The notes under the pieces were generated by a model, which worked only from the letters and a program-made list of their open reading frames with translations, did no database searches and had not been told where the DNA came from. The translations under genes and the position numbers were made by a program. 64,000 nt of DNA, taken from JANMJD01 sp963828405. GTDB taxonomy: Bacteria; Actinomycetota; Acidimicrobiia; Acidimicrobiales; Ilumatobacteraceae. This document shows positions 1-6,716 of this stretch, piece after piece. The stretch is from contig CAWHEG010000002.1 of NCBI GenBank assembly GCA_963828405.1, positions 117,874 through 181,873 of the forward strand, in the 5' to 3' direction. Each line of letters opens with the position of its first letter. Within the stretch, counting starts at the first letter, position 1.

Positions 1-8
1 ACCAACTA

Positions 9-923
9 ATGACGCCATCGACGATAGCTCGTCTGCACCTCGAGGACCTTCTTCGAAGCTCTCGGCTGAGCCCGCAGGGCCGGATCGTTGCCCGTTTCCT
101 GCGTGCTGGCCTTGAGGAGGATGATGGCGTGATGACGACACATGCACCTTTCGCCGAACCCGCCATTCTCCTCATAGTAGCTCCGCCACGGTCGGGCTCT
201 ACATATCTGCTTCATTTGATGAGCCGGATATCGCACGTGGGTTATCTCAGGGGTTGGCATTGCGCTGGCACTCCTTCTCAGGCGCCCAGTCACAGGGTCG
301 AGATACGTCGCGAGCACCGTCGCAACATGGACCGCCTTGTGCCCGCCTTACTCGAGCGACATCCCATAGCCGTCACTGGCCCGGAGGAACTCAACCAGTA
401 CTCAGCGCGCTTCGGCCTAAGTTTGGTGCATTTGGTTCTTTTTGGCTTCTCACCATTTGAGAATAACTTCTCCACCGCCGCCGGATATCGAAGCAACTCG
501 TTCTGTCGTTCGCTCCAAGAGGAAGTCTTCGAGTCGAACGATGCTGTCGCCTACTATGTATTGAAGTGCCCACACCTTCACAGTCAGGTCAGTCTCGTTC
601 GAGCGCTCTTCCCGAATGCGAAGACCGTGAGCATTGCGCGTGATATTGGGCATTCACTTGCTTCTTGGCGGGCGCTCGTCGAGGCGGTTCAGGGTCAAGT
701 CCTCGCGTCTCCCGGCAGATTTGAGAGCGCTTGGGAGTCTCTTTTTATCCCCGACGTGCCCGCTGACATCATCATCCCTTGGCGGGATTTGGTGGACCGG
801 CCAACATCGGTTGTTGCACAGCTGGATGAGGTCATGGGACACGGTCGAGCACTCGACCTGTCGTGTGTTGAGGAGTCCGTCGACTTAGTCGCTGCGGTGC
901 GGCCCCGGCAGAAGGGAACGTAA
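9..923 (+). CDS. Sulfotransferase family protein (start may lie upstream of the window)
   Basis: This is a PAPS-dependent sulfotransferase-type protein that would transfer sulfate to an unidentified acceptor. Around residues 55-70 it has the P-loop-like 5'-phosphosulfate binding motif APPRSGSTYLLHLM, and around residues 205-220 the 3'-phosphate region, ending in SIARDIGHSLASW. The length of 304 residues is normal for the family. The frame is still open at the window edge, so the ATG at 9 is only the first visible start. Base composition is clearly lower in GC than the genes after position 3,000, and the neighbours are an insertion-sequence scrap and two toxin-antitoxin pairs, so I infer it belongs to an acquired patch. 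The acceptor cannot be told from sequence. Confidence 0.75.
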   Translation: MTPSTIARLHLEDLLRSSRLSPQGRIVARFLRAGLEEDDGVMTTHAPFAEPAILLIVAPPRSGSTYLLHLMSRISHVGYLRGWHCAGTPSQAPSHRVEIRREHRRNMDRLVPALLERHPIAVTGPEELNQYSARFGLSLVHLVLFGFSPFENNFSTAAGYRSNSFCRSLQEEVFESNDAVAYYVLKCPHLHSQVSLVRALFPNAKTVSIARDIGHSLASWRALVEAVQGQVLASPGRFESAWESLFIPDVPADIIIPWRDLVDRPTSVVAQLDEVMGHGRALDLSCVEESVDLVAAVRPRQKGT

Positions 924-1034
924 AGATCCGGAGATGCTGGGTGGTCTTTCTGTCGAAATGGGACGCGTGCGTGATGACTCCTTTGCAATAAGGTTTGCTC
1001 GGCGGGCCAGTCGGCACCGCTCCCCAGCGCGGGC

Positions 1035-1122
1035 CTCGGGCGATGCGGGCATCGAGGGTGTCGAGCATCCCGGAGAGCTTCAACGCTCGTATAGCGGTGT
1101 CGAGTTGATGGGCGCGGCTCAT
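1035..1122 (-). pseudogene. IS21-family istB (helper ATPase) 5' remnant
   Basis: The first 28 or so residues, starting MSRAHQLDTAIRALKLSG and continuing MLDTLDARIA, look like the N-terminus of IstB, the AAA+ helper of IS21 transposons. After that the frame stops resembling IstB: the Walker A and B parts are absent and the frame runs on as unrelated sequence. No istA is visible upstream and no inverted ends are evident. I see nothing else convincing between 924 and 1,320. The assignment rests on pattern memory of a short segment, so it is tentative. It fits a decayed mobile element. Confidence 0.45.
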
Positions 1123-1320
1123 GATCAGGCCACCTCTCCGTCGTCGCCCCCACGGAGCGAGCTCTCAGCTCCGAAGCATGCTCGGTATCCACCGTTCCGT
1201 GGTGGCCGCTGAAGCCGCCGACGCCGCCCGGTATCGCTCCGCGATCCGATCGTCGGTGTCGGCGCTGCCGTCGCGAGTGATGCTTGCTCCGTCGCGATTG
1301 GGATCGAGTCTGGCCGGAGG

Positions 1321-1629
1321 TCAGCAGCCGGTGGCGTCGCGGAGGCGTTGGCAGGCTTGGGCTTGCCGGTGCGGTTCGAGCTTGACGAGCCGACGACGGA
1401 AGGCGCTGCGAGGGACCGTGTGGATGTTGTCGAAATTGACGACACAGTCCGAAGGCAAGCCGTCGTGCTGTGCGGTCAGCTCGAGCTCGGAGACGAGTCC
1501 GCGTGTGGTGCGGGTGATCGCAGCCACGACGACGGCGCCGATGCGGTCCGCGACGGGATCGCGGGTGAGGACGAGCACTGGACGGTCGCCGCCCGGGGTG
1601 GCGGCGAACCAGATCTCACCGTGTTGCAT
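1321..1629 (-). CDS. MazF/PemK-type toxin (endoribonuclease)
   Basis: A 102-residue PemK/MazF-like toxin, expected to cut mRNA at short motifs when its antitoxin is lost. It begins MQHGEIWFAATPGGDRPVLV, where GEIWxA..GGDRPVLVL is the conserved first strand and loop. It continues with AAITRTTRGLVSEL and ends with VNFDNIHTVPRSAF, the conserved region with the catalytic-loop residues. I chose the ATG at 1629 over an upstream start because it overlaps the antitoxin's 3' end by 14 bases and begins exactly at the family N-terminus. The preceding gene is a ribbon-helix-helix antitoxin in the same operon. Confidence 0.85.
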   Translation of the reverse strand: MQHGEIWFAATPGGDRPVLVLTRDPVADRIGAVVVAAITRTTRGLVSELELTAQHDGLPSDCVVNFDNIHTVPRSAFRRRLVKLEPHRQAQACQRLRDATGC

Positions 1630-1867
1630 CGGCCCAGTCCGACCAGTCTTCGGCGGGTCCCCACTCGGCGATCTGGCCGATCGCCGACTCATCGGTGGTC
1701 AACGGCTGTTCGGCCCAGGTGACGGCGTCGTGTTCGGAAGCAAGACGGGTGATGTGACGGTGAAGTGCCTCACGCAGCAATTCGGACTTGTCGATGCCGA
1801 GTTCGTCCGCCCACCGTTGCGCTTGTACCGCTTCGTCGTCCTCGACCCGGAAACTCAACATTGTCAT
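1616..1867 (-). CDS. Ribbon-helix-helix antitoxin of the MazF-type toxin
   Basis: An 83-residue antitoxin and DNA-binding protein. The N-terminus MTMLSFRVEDDEAVQAQRWA, then a helix containing GIDKSELLREALHRHI, is a typical CopG/MetJ-type ribbon-helix-helix domain. The acidic, Trp-rich tail (EWGPAEDWSDWADATR) should wrap the toxin. The gene lies directly upstream of the toxin and overlaps it by 14 bases, the standard antitoxin-first order. A TAGGCT box lies 6 bases before the ATG, and an inverted repeat brackets that box, so the pair is probably leaderless and autorepressed. Confidence 0.82.
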   Translation of the reverse strand: MTMLSFRVEDDEAVQAQRWADELGIDKSELLREALHRHITRLASEHDAVTWAEQPLTTDESAIGQIAEWGPAEDWSDWADATR

Positions 1868-1890
1868 ACATGAAGCCTACATCGTATGAC
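1863..1890 (-). promoter_or_regulatory. Probable autoregulatory operator and promoter of the MazEF-like pair
   Basis: A perfect 7-base inverted repeat (GTCATAC at 1863-1869, GTATGAC at 1884-1890) surrounds the -10-like TAGGCT box on the minus strand at 1874-1879. A repressor bound to both half-sites would cover the promoter. Ribbon-helix-helix antitoxins usually bind such sites; that this one does is inference. Confidence 0.55.
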
Positions 1891-2008
1891 ATCCGGTATC
1901 CACCGGTGGAGATCGTTCGGTCGGGCATGGTGTGGCGCTCGGTATCGGACCGAGGACTGTGCGGCGCGTTGATTCGGTCGGCGAGCGTCGAAGCCCCGTG
2001 CTTCGGGT

Positions 2009-2290
2009 TCAGCGTTGCCGGTACACGCTCGAGCGGTGGTCTATGCGGTGAACGATGACGAGGTGCTGAACCTCGTCGATCTCATAGACGACTCGATACG
2101 CGCCACGTCGAGCAGATCGCATATCTGCGAGTTCGCGTTGCAACGGTCCGCCCACCCGATGTGGGTTGTCGAGCAACGCTCCGAGCATGAACTCGACGAT
2201 GGCGGCGGCAGTTCCCTCGGCCAACTTGTTCAGTTGACGTGCTGCCGGTGAGGTGACACGCAGCTCGTAGGGCGACTCGGCGTCACTCAC
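2009..2290 (-). CDS. RelE/ParE-superfamily toxin
   Basis: A 93-residue RelE-type toxin, likely a ribosome-dependent mRNA interferase. Family features in order are YELRVTSPAARQLNKL (first helix), NPHRVGGPLQREL, then RRGAYRVVYEIDE and VIVHRIDHRSSVY, the typical core strands with the C-terminal basic/aromatic segment. It follows its antitoxin with a 4-base overlap, so translation is coupled. It is the second toxin-antitoxin pair within 1 kb, which supports the view that this end of the window is accessory DNA. Confidence 0.87.
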   Translation of the reverse strand: MSDAESPYELRVTSPAARQLNKLAEGTAAAIVEFMLGALLDNPHRVGGPLQRELADMRSARRGAYRVVYEIDEVQHLVIVHRIDHRSSVYRQR

Positions 2291-2559
2291 TTCGAACGGT
2301 ATCGGGCACGCAGTTCGTCGCCGGTGATGAAGTCCCCCGCCGCATGGGCGCGTCGGGACTCGTCCAGTTGCGCCATTGCCTCCGGGTCCGACAGCAACTC
2401 GAGCGTGTCCTCAAGTGACTGGAGTTCTGCAGGGCTGATCAACACCGCAGCGGGCCGACCGTTGCGCGTGACGACGATCCGGTCATGCGTGTGTTCGACA
2501 CGGTCGATCATCTCGGAGAACTTCGACTTCACGTTGGCCAACGACAGCGTCACAGACAT
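2287..2559 (-). CDS. Phd/YefM-family antitoxin
   Basis: A 90-residue antitoxin. The N-terminal Phd/YefM fold is plain: SLANVKSKFSEMIDRVEHTH, then RIVVTRNGRPAAVLISPAEL. The C-terminal part (about residues 50-90) is the toxin-binding tail. I chose the ATG at 2559 because a TACAAT box on the minus strand ends 7 bases upstream, giving a leaderless transcript; an in-frame ATG two codons earlier is possible. The end overlaps the toxin start in an ATGA arrangement. Homologues bind DNA and repress their own promoter. Confidence 0.87.
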   Translation of the reverse strand: MSVTLSLANVKSKFSEMIDRVEHTHDRIVVTRNGRPAAVLISPAELQSLEDTLELLSDPEAMAQLDESRRAHAAGDFITGDELRARYRSK

Positions 2560-2566
2560 GACCATT

Positions 2567-2572
2567 ATTGTA
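2567..2572 (-). promoter_or_regulatory. -10 box (TACAAT) of the YefM/RelE-type operon
   Basis: Read on the minus strand, TACAAT is a near-consensus -10 hexamer 7 bases before the antitoxin ATG. This is the spacing expected for leaderless transcription. Confidence 0.5.
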
Positions 2573-2573
2573 G

Positions 2574-2903
2574 TCACAAACCAGCGCGATGCGTCAAAGG
2601 CTTCCGGCCAGGAAGCGCTCGGTATCGAGCGTGTCGACCACCCGACTCCGACCGAAGCGTGCCGGTTCGGCGGCGCGCCATCGGGTGCTTCGGGCCAGCC
2701 GGCTGGAACGATGTATGGGAGTCCTGTGCGGCGAACACGCAACGGGAGCAGTGGTGTCCAATCGGGACATCCTCGAAAGACCGCGCGTCCGGGACCGGCA
2801 CGAGAACTTCGACAGGGTGCCCGCACAACGCTGGCGAATACGGCGCCGGTTGCAGGTGGCATCGCGCCTCGCATTGGCCGTCCCTCCGTCCATACAGCGG
2901 CAC
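2574..2903 (-). CDS. Doubtful small ORF with a zinc-ribbon-like cysteine/histidine pattern
   Basis: This is the only candidate in the 370-base stretch between the antitoxin and the tRNA genes. The 109-codon frame starts with GTG and its middle part (LCGHPVEVLVPVPDARSFED, then HHCSRCVF) has a C-x-H and H-H-C-x-x-C pattern that could bind a metal. The ends look like unconstrained sequence and no clear ribosome-binding site is seen. I do not recognise a family. Equally likely is that the stretch is non-coding. Confidence 0.2.
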   Translation of the reverse strand: MPLYGRRDGQCEARCHLQPAPYSPALCGHPVEVLVPVPDARSFEDVPIGHHCSRCVFAAQDSHTSFQPAGPKHPMARRRTGTLRSESGGRHARYRALPGRKPLTHRAGL

Positions 2904-2932
2904 GCCAGTGGCAACCGAGGCTGAAAACCAGA

Positions 2933-2956
2933 AGAGACACTCCGAAGAGTGCCTCT
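2933..2956 (-). terminator. Rho-independent terminator after tRNA-Glu
   Basis: On the minus strand a 10-base-pair stem (one G-U pair) closes on a TTCG tetraloop, 18 bases after the tRNA-Glu 3' end. A T-rich stretch (CTGGTTTTC) follows. Confidence 0.75.
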
Positions 2957-2974
2957 GACCTGGACTTTTATGAG

Positions 2975-3047
2975 CAGCCCCAACGGGATTCGAACCCGTG
3001 CCGCCACCTTGAGAGGGTGGTGTCCTAGGCCACTAGACGATGGGGCC
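2975..3047 (-). tRNA. tRNA-Glu (anticodon CTC)
   Basis: A 73-base cloverleaf on the minus strand. The acceptor arms are GGCCCCA and TGGGGCT. The anticodon stem CCACC/GGTGG holds the loop CTCTCAA, giving anticodon CTC. The T-arm contains GGTTCGAATCC. CCA is not encoded. It lies 84 bases after tRNA-Gln in the same direction and near gltX, whose product charges it. Confidence 0.95.
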
Positions 3048-3104
3048 GAGTAGCCAAAGCAATCTAGCAACCACCCGGGCACAGACCAACCGGGAAACGA
3101 GGAC

Positions 3105-3124
3105 GGCCGGCCCGGAGGCCGGCC
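3105..3124 (-). terminator. Hairpin between the two tRNA genes
   Basis: A perfect 8-base-pair GGCCGGCC stem with a 4-base loop lies just after tRNA-Gln on the minus strand. A loosely T-containing stretch (GTCCTCGTTT) follows. It could end tRNA-Gln transcription or act as a processing structure. Confidence 0.5.
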
Positions 3125-3131
3125 ATCTGAG

Positions 3132-3203
3132 CTGGGGAGCAAGGAATCGAACCCTGAATAACAGAACCAGAATCTGCTGTGTTGCCTGTTACACCACTCC
3201 CCA
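3132..3203 (-). tRNA. tRNA-Gln (anticodon CTG)
   Basis: A 72-base cloverleaf on the minus strand with acceptor arms TGGGGAG and CTCCCCA. The anticodon loop TTCTGGT gives anticodon CTG, and the T-arm contains GGTTCGATTCC. It sits directly upstream of tRNA-Glu. In most actinobacteria this tRNA is first charged with glutamate by a non-discriminating GluRS and then amidated by GatCAB. Confidence 0.94.
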
Positions 3204-3290
3204 CGGAGCGGATCAGATGCTAGCGGGACGGCCGACCCGCCTCCACCCCGATCGGTGAGACGCGCCGGACCCCGAGCACCGGTGCCGACG

Positions 3291-4031
3291 TCAGCCGGTG
3301 ACCCGCCACAACCGCCCGAAGCCGACGATCCGTCCGATCGCCACACCCACGGCCTCCTTGACCTCGCGGCGCAGCGAGGTGAAGCCGCGGACCGGGCTCG
3401 TGCGCGTCGGCGACGTGTAGGCGGTCATCCCGACCTCGCCGGCGATCAGCCTGCTGCGCAACGAGTGGTACGGATCGGTGACGATCAGCACCCGGCCCAC
3501 TCCCCGCTCCCGCAGGAGGCCGGCGACGCCCTCGAGCGATTCCCAGGTGGAACGACCGCGATCCTCCTGGACGATCACCGCCGGAGGCACTCCCCGGGCG
3601 ACGAGGTAGAGCGCCGAGGCCGCTGCCTCGGTGTAGCGGTCGGCCGGCTGTTTGCCTCCGGTGACGACGACGAGTGGCGCCAGGCCCTGTTGGTACAGGT
3701 CGGCCGCGTGGTCGAGACGGGCGGCCAACTGCGGTGACGGGCGTCCGTCGTACTGCGCGGCGCCGAGCACGACGATCGCATCGACCGCCCGGGCCTGGTC
3801 GGACCGCCCGACCCACCACACCTGCGCCAGGCACACCAGGAGGTAGCCGGTGACCAGGCCGAACCCGGTGAGGGCAGCGAGCAACGGACGCCTGCGCCGG
3901 CGTCGCCGACGAGCGCCGCGGCCCGCGGCGGGGGCGCCCTGCGGGGGCGTGGCATCGGCGACGCCGGGCGCGGCGGCGGTCGACGGCCCGGCCGGTTCGT
4001 TGGGGAACCCGAGGACGTCGCCGTCGTTCAC
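3291..4031 (-). CDS. YdcF/SanA-like DUF218 domain membrane-anchored protein
   Basis: A 246-residue protein with one N-terminal transmembrane segment (about residues 55-75, ALTGFGLVTGYLLVCLAQ) preceded by a run of eight arginines, so the bulk should lie outside the cytoplasm. The rest is a DUF218 domain: DAIVVLGAAQYDGRPSP, then VVTGG, a central part ending DRGRSTWESL, and VLIVTDPYHSLRS with the conserved Tyr-His. Relatives (SanA, ElyC, YdcF) are linked to envelope integrity; the reaction is not settled. I chose the GTG at 4031 because it overlaps the gltX stop, so the two are translationally coupled. Upstream in-frame codons fall inside gltX and show no family resemblance. Confidence 0.8.
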   Translation of the reverse strand: MNDGDVLGFPNEPAGPSTAAAPGVADATPPQGAPAAGRGARRRRRRRRPLLAALTGFGLVTGYLLVCLAQVWWVGRSDQARAVDAIVVLGAAQYDGRPSPQLAARLDHAADLYQQGLAPLVVVTGGKQPADRYTEAAASALYLVARGVPPAVIVQEDRGRSTWESLEGVAGLLRERGVGRVLIVTDPYHSLRSRLIAGEVGMTAYTSPTRTSPVRGFTSLRREVKEAVGVAIGRIVGFGRLWRVTG

Positions 4032-5434
4032 CCGACGAGTTCCCAGTCGGCCAGCGTCCGCAGGCGGGCCACCGTCTCGTCGCGACCGAGGATGACCAAC
4101 GCCTCGTACAGCGGCGGCCCGACCAGCCGGCCGGTGACGGCCAGGCGGACCGGGCTCTGCGACGGGCCGCGCTTCAGCCCGCGGCGGGCACCGATCTCCT
4201 CGACGACGGCCTTGAGCACCTCGGCCTCCCACGGACACCCGGCGAACTGGGCGATCACCTCGACCAGCACCGCCCGGGACGTCTCGTCGAGCGTCCTGGC
4301 CACTGCCTGTTCGTCGAGTTCGGGCTCATCGAGCATGATGAAGTCGACGGTGCCAGGGGCGTCGGCGAGCGTGACGGCACGCAGTTGCACGAGCGGGGCC
4401 ATCCGCTCGAAGGAGACCTGGTTCCAACGGTGGCCCTGGTGCTCCCGGCGCCAGGCTTCGATCCACGGTTCACAGGCGGTGACGAACCCGGCGGCCGGCA
4501 TCGCCCGGATGTACTCCCCGTTGAACGAGGCGAGCTTCTTGAGATCGAAGAAGGCCGGCGAGGCGACGACATCGGTCAGCGAGAACTCGGCGACGATCCG
4601 CTCCCAGGGCACGATCTCGGCATCGCCGGCCGGCGACCAGCCGAGCGTCATCAGGTAGTTGCGCATCGCCTCCATCACGAAGCCCTCGGCGCGGAACTGC
4701 TCGAGAGCCACCTTGTCCCGCCGCTTGGACAGCTTCTTGCGAGCCTCGTTGACCAGCACCGGGACATGCGCCCACACCGGGGGCTGCTCCCCGAGGGCCT
4801 GCCAGAGCAGCTGCTGCTTGGGCGTGTTGGGGAAGTGCTCCTCACCGCGCACCACGTGGGTGACGCGCTGGGAGATGTCGTCGACGACGTTGGCCAGCAG
4901 GAACAGCGGCGTGCCGTTGCCCCGGAGCACGACGAAGTCCTCCACCGACCCGTGATCGAAGGTGACCTCGCCGCGGATCAGGTCGGTGACCGTCGACGAT
5001 CCATCGGGCATGCGGAAGCGCAGCGCCCGACCCGGCCCGGGGATCAGTCCCCTGTCGCGGCAATGGCGGTCGTAGCCGCTGTGCTCGTCGCCGTTGCGGG
5101 CGACGAGCGCGTCGCGCGTGCAGTCGCAGTAGTAGGCCGCACCCTGCTCGAACAGCTGGTGGGCGGCCGTCACGTGGGCCGCGGCGTTGTCGGATTGGTA
5201 GTACGGCCCCTCGAAGGCCGGATCGTCGTCGGAGATCCCGAGCCAGGCCAACGCGTCGAGGATGCCGTGGACCCACTCGGGCATGTTGCGCAGCTCGTCG
5301 GTGTCCTCGATGCGCAGCACGAAGGTGCCGCCGGACTGCTTGGCGAGGATCCAGTTGAACAGCGCCGACCGGGCGCTGCCGACATGGAACATTCCCGTCG
5401 GCGAGGGGGCGAAGCGGACACGCAGGCTGGACAT
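4028..5434 (-). CDS. gltX: Glutamyl-tRNA synthetase
   Basis: A class I aminoacyl-tRNA synthetase that charges tRNA-Glu and, in organisms lacking GlnRS, usually tRNA-Gln. The N-terminal catalytic motif is at residues 8-22 (FAPSPTGMFHVGSAR), a variant of the usual H-[IL]-G-[GT] signature. The second ATP motif appears as KLSKRRD near residue 245. Other hallmarks are RIEDTD and RGEEHFPNTPKQ. The length of 468 residues is normal, with an alpha-helical anticodon-binding region in the C-terminal third. A GGAGGG stretch lies just before the ATG at 5434. The gene overlaps the DUF218 gene by 4 bases and lies upstream of the two tRNAs it would serve. Confidence 0.96.
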   Translation of the reverse strand: MSSLRVRFAPSPTGMFHVGSARSALFNWILAKQSGGTFVLRIEDTDELRNMPEWVHGILDALAWLGISDDDPAFEGPYYQSDNAAAHVTAAHQLFEQGAAYYCDCTRDALVARNGDEHSGYDRHCRDRGLIPGPGRALRFRMPDGSSTVTDLIRGEVTFDHGSVEDFVVLRGNGTPLFLLANVVDDISQRVTHVVRGEEHFPNTPKQQLLWQALGEQPPVWAHVPVLVNEARKKLSKRRDKVALEQFRAEGFVMEAMRNYLMTLGWSPAGDAEIVPWERIVAEFSLTDVVASPAFFDLKKLASFNGEYIRAMPAAGFVTACEPWIEAWRREHQGHRWNQVSFERMAPLVQLRAVTLADAPGTVDFIMLDEPELDEQAVARTLDETSRAVLVEVIAQFAGCPWEAEVLKAVVEEIGARRGLKRGPSQSPVRLAVTGRLVGPPLYEALVILGRDETVARLRTLADWELVG

Positions 5435-5454
5435 CGTCCCTCCAGGCTAGAGGT

Positions 5455-5483
5455 CGGCCGTCACGCTCGTCGGCTGACGGCCG
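5455..5483. terminator. Hairpin between the desaturase and gltX
   Basis: A perfect 9-base-pair inverted repeat (CGGCCGTCA / TGACGGCCG) with an 11-base loop lies 52 bases after the desaturase stop. There is no T-run, so it may be a non-canonical actinobacterial terminator. Confidence 0.45.
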
Positions 5484-5534
5484 GGCGGGCGCGGACCATC
5501 GTGGTCATCGCTCCCCGCCGGGGCCGGCGGTCGC

Positions 5535-6587
5535 TCAGGCGGCGGCCGAGTACGGCAGCCAGTGGCCGGCCTCGAAGTCGTAGAGCTTGCACGCCCGCGT
5601 CGAGCGCAGGTAGGCCCGCGGCGACAGCCGTGACACCCGCACGGTGTCGGGAAAGGCGCTCAGGATCGCCGACGCGGCGCGGGGCAGTTGGTGGAAGGGG
5701 ATGCGCGTGTCGACGTGGTGCGGGACGTGCACGAAGATGTTGTGGAACCAGAGGCGGTTGACGAGGCGGGGGATGCGCATGATCGTCGTCGACTCCATCT
5801 GCCCGTGGAACTGGGTCCACTCCTTGCGCGTCCACCACTTGATGTCGGGCGCCACGTGGTGGACGTAGACCGTCCAGCCGATGATGTGGATGAACAGCAG
5901 GAACGGCACCACGAACAGCTTGACCGGCACCCAGAACGCCGCCACCCACCCTCCGGTCAGCGCCCCGAGCACGACGCAGCCGGCGACGATGACGGCGAGC
6001 ACCGAACCGAGGGTGATCTTGTCGCGCACGATGGCGTCGTGGCGCTTGCCGGGGGCGCTGAACCGCCACATCTTCTCCCACCAGACGGTGCGCAGGAAGT
6101 AGGCGCCCGAACCGATCGGCGACCACTCCAGCCGGTGGCGCAGCCGGGCCAGGCGCCCCATGGCGCCGTACTCGTCGGGGGTGGTCGGGTGCCACACGAA
6201 GTCGAAGCCCTGCCGGGTGGTGTAGCCGTGGTGGATGCGGTTGTGCCCGAGATCCCAGGCCGCCTCGACGTGGGCGCTGGGCACCATGCACACCTGGGCC
6301 AGGATGCGCCCGACGCGACGCGATTCGACGAGTGCGCCGTGGGACGCGTCATGACCGAGCACGAACAGTCCCGCGACCCCGAGACCGGCCAGCGGCCACA
6401 GCACGAGCAACGCCCACCAGCGATCGGTGAGGGCCAGCCCGACGACCGGGGCCAGATACATCACCACGGCGAGCACCAACGACGGCACGGCCCGTGATGC
6501 CGGGCGGGCGTAGCAGTCCTCGGGAATCACCTCGCGGACGTCATTGAGCGAATTGGTGCGGGTTTGCGTGGGGGAGGACGTGCTCAT
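5535..6587 (-). CDS. Membrane fatty acid desaturase
   Basis: A 350-residue integral membrane di-iron desaturase that introduces a double bond into an acyl chain. All three histidine boxes are present: HDASH at residues 79-83, HNRIHH at 115-120 and HVPHH near residue 290. They are separated by hydrophobic segments (about residues 35-75 and two more between 190 and 250). The substrate and bond position cannot be fixed. A TAGACT box 8 bases before the ATG and an adjacent perfect inverted repeat suggest a repressed, near-leaderless promoter. Membrane-lipid remodelling is the likely role. Confidence 0.88.
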   Translation of the reverse strand: MSTSSPTQTRTNSLNDVREVIPEDCYARPASRAVPSLVLAVVMYLAPVVGLALTDRWWALLVLWPLAGLGVAGLFVLGHDASHGALVESRRVGRILAQVCMVPSAHVEAAWDLGHNRIHHGYTTRQGFDFVWHPTTPDEYGAMGRLARLRHRLEWSPIGSGAYFLRTVWWEKMWRFSAPGKRHDAIVRDKITLGSVLAVIVAGCVVLGALTGGWVAAFWVPVKLFVVPFLLFIHIIGWTVYVHHVAPDIKWWTRKEWTQFHGQMESTTIMRIPRLVNRLWFHNIFVHVPHHVDTRIPFHQLPRAASAILSAFPDTVRVSRLSPRAYLRSTRACKLYDFEAGHWLPYSAAA

Positions 6588-6595
6588 CGATCGTC

Positions 6596-6601
6596 AGTCT
6601 A
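6596..6601 (-). promoter_or_regulatory. -10 box (TAGACT) of the desaturase gene
   Basis: On the minus strand TAGACT ends 8 bases before the ATG. The -35 zone overlaps the inverted repeat at 6611-6626. Confidence 0.5.
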
Positions 6602-6610
6602 CGCTGCCTA

Positions 6611-6626
6611 CCTACCGGGCGGTAGG
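6611..6626. promoter_or_regulatory. Palindromic operator candidate upstream of the desaturase
   Basis: A perfect inverted repeat, CCTACCG-GG-CGGTAGG, sits where the -35 element should be. Its size and spacing fit TetR-type operators, which often control desaturase and fatty-acid genes in actinobacteria. No regulator gene is adjacent, so the protein that binds it is unknown. Confidence 0.55.
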
Positions 6627-6716
6627 GGCTTTCGCCACACATCGGATCGCCACCGAGGCGCCCCCTGCGCCGGCTTCACGGTGAACGGCACCTCGACATT
6701 CGCTCCGGAGTGACGG

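Noticed and set aside
2560..2974. Attachment site from integration at tRNA-Glu
   Set aside because: No second copy of the tRNA 3' end and no integrase were found in the window.
5435..5534. T-box riboswitch before gltX
   Set aside because: The gap is under 100 bases and has no specifier loop or T-box sequence; only a simple hairpin is present.
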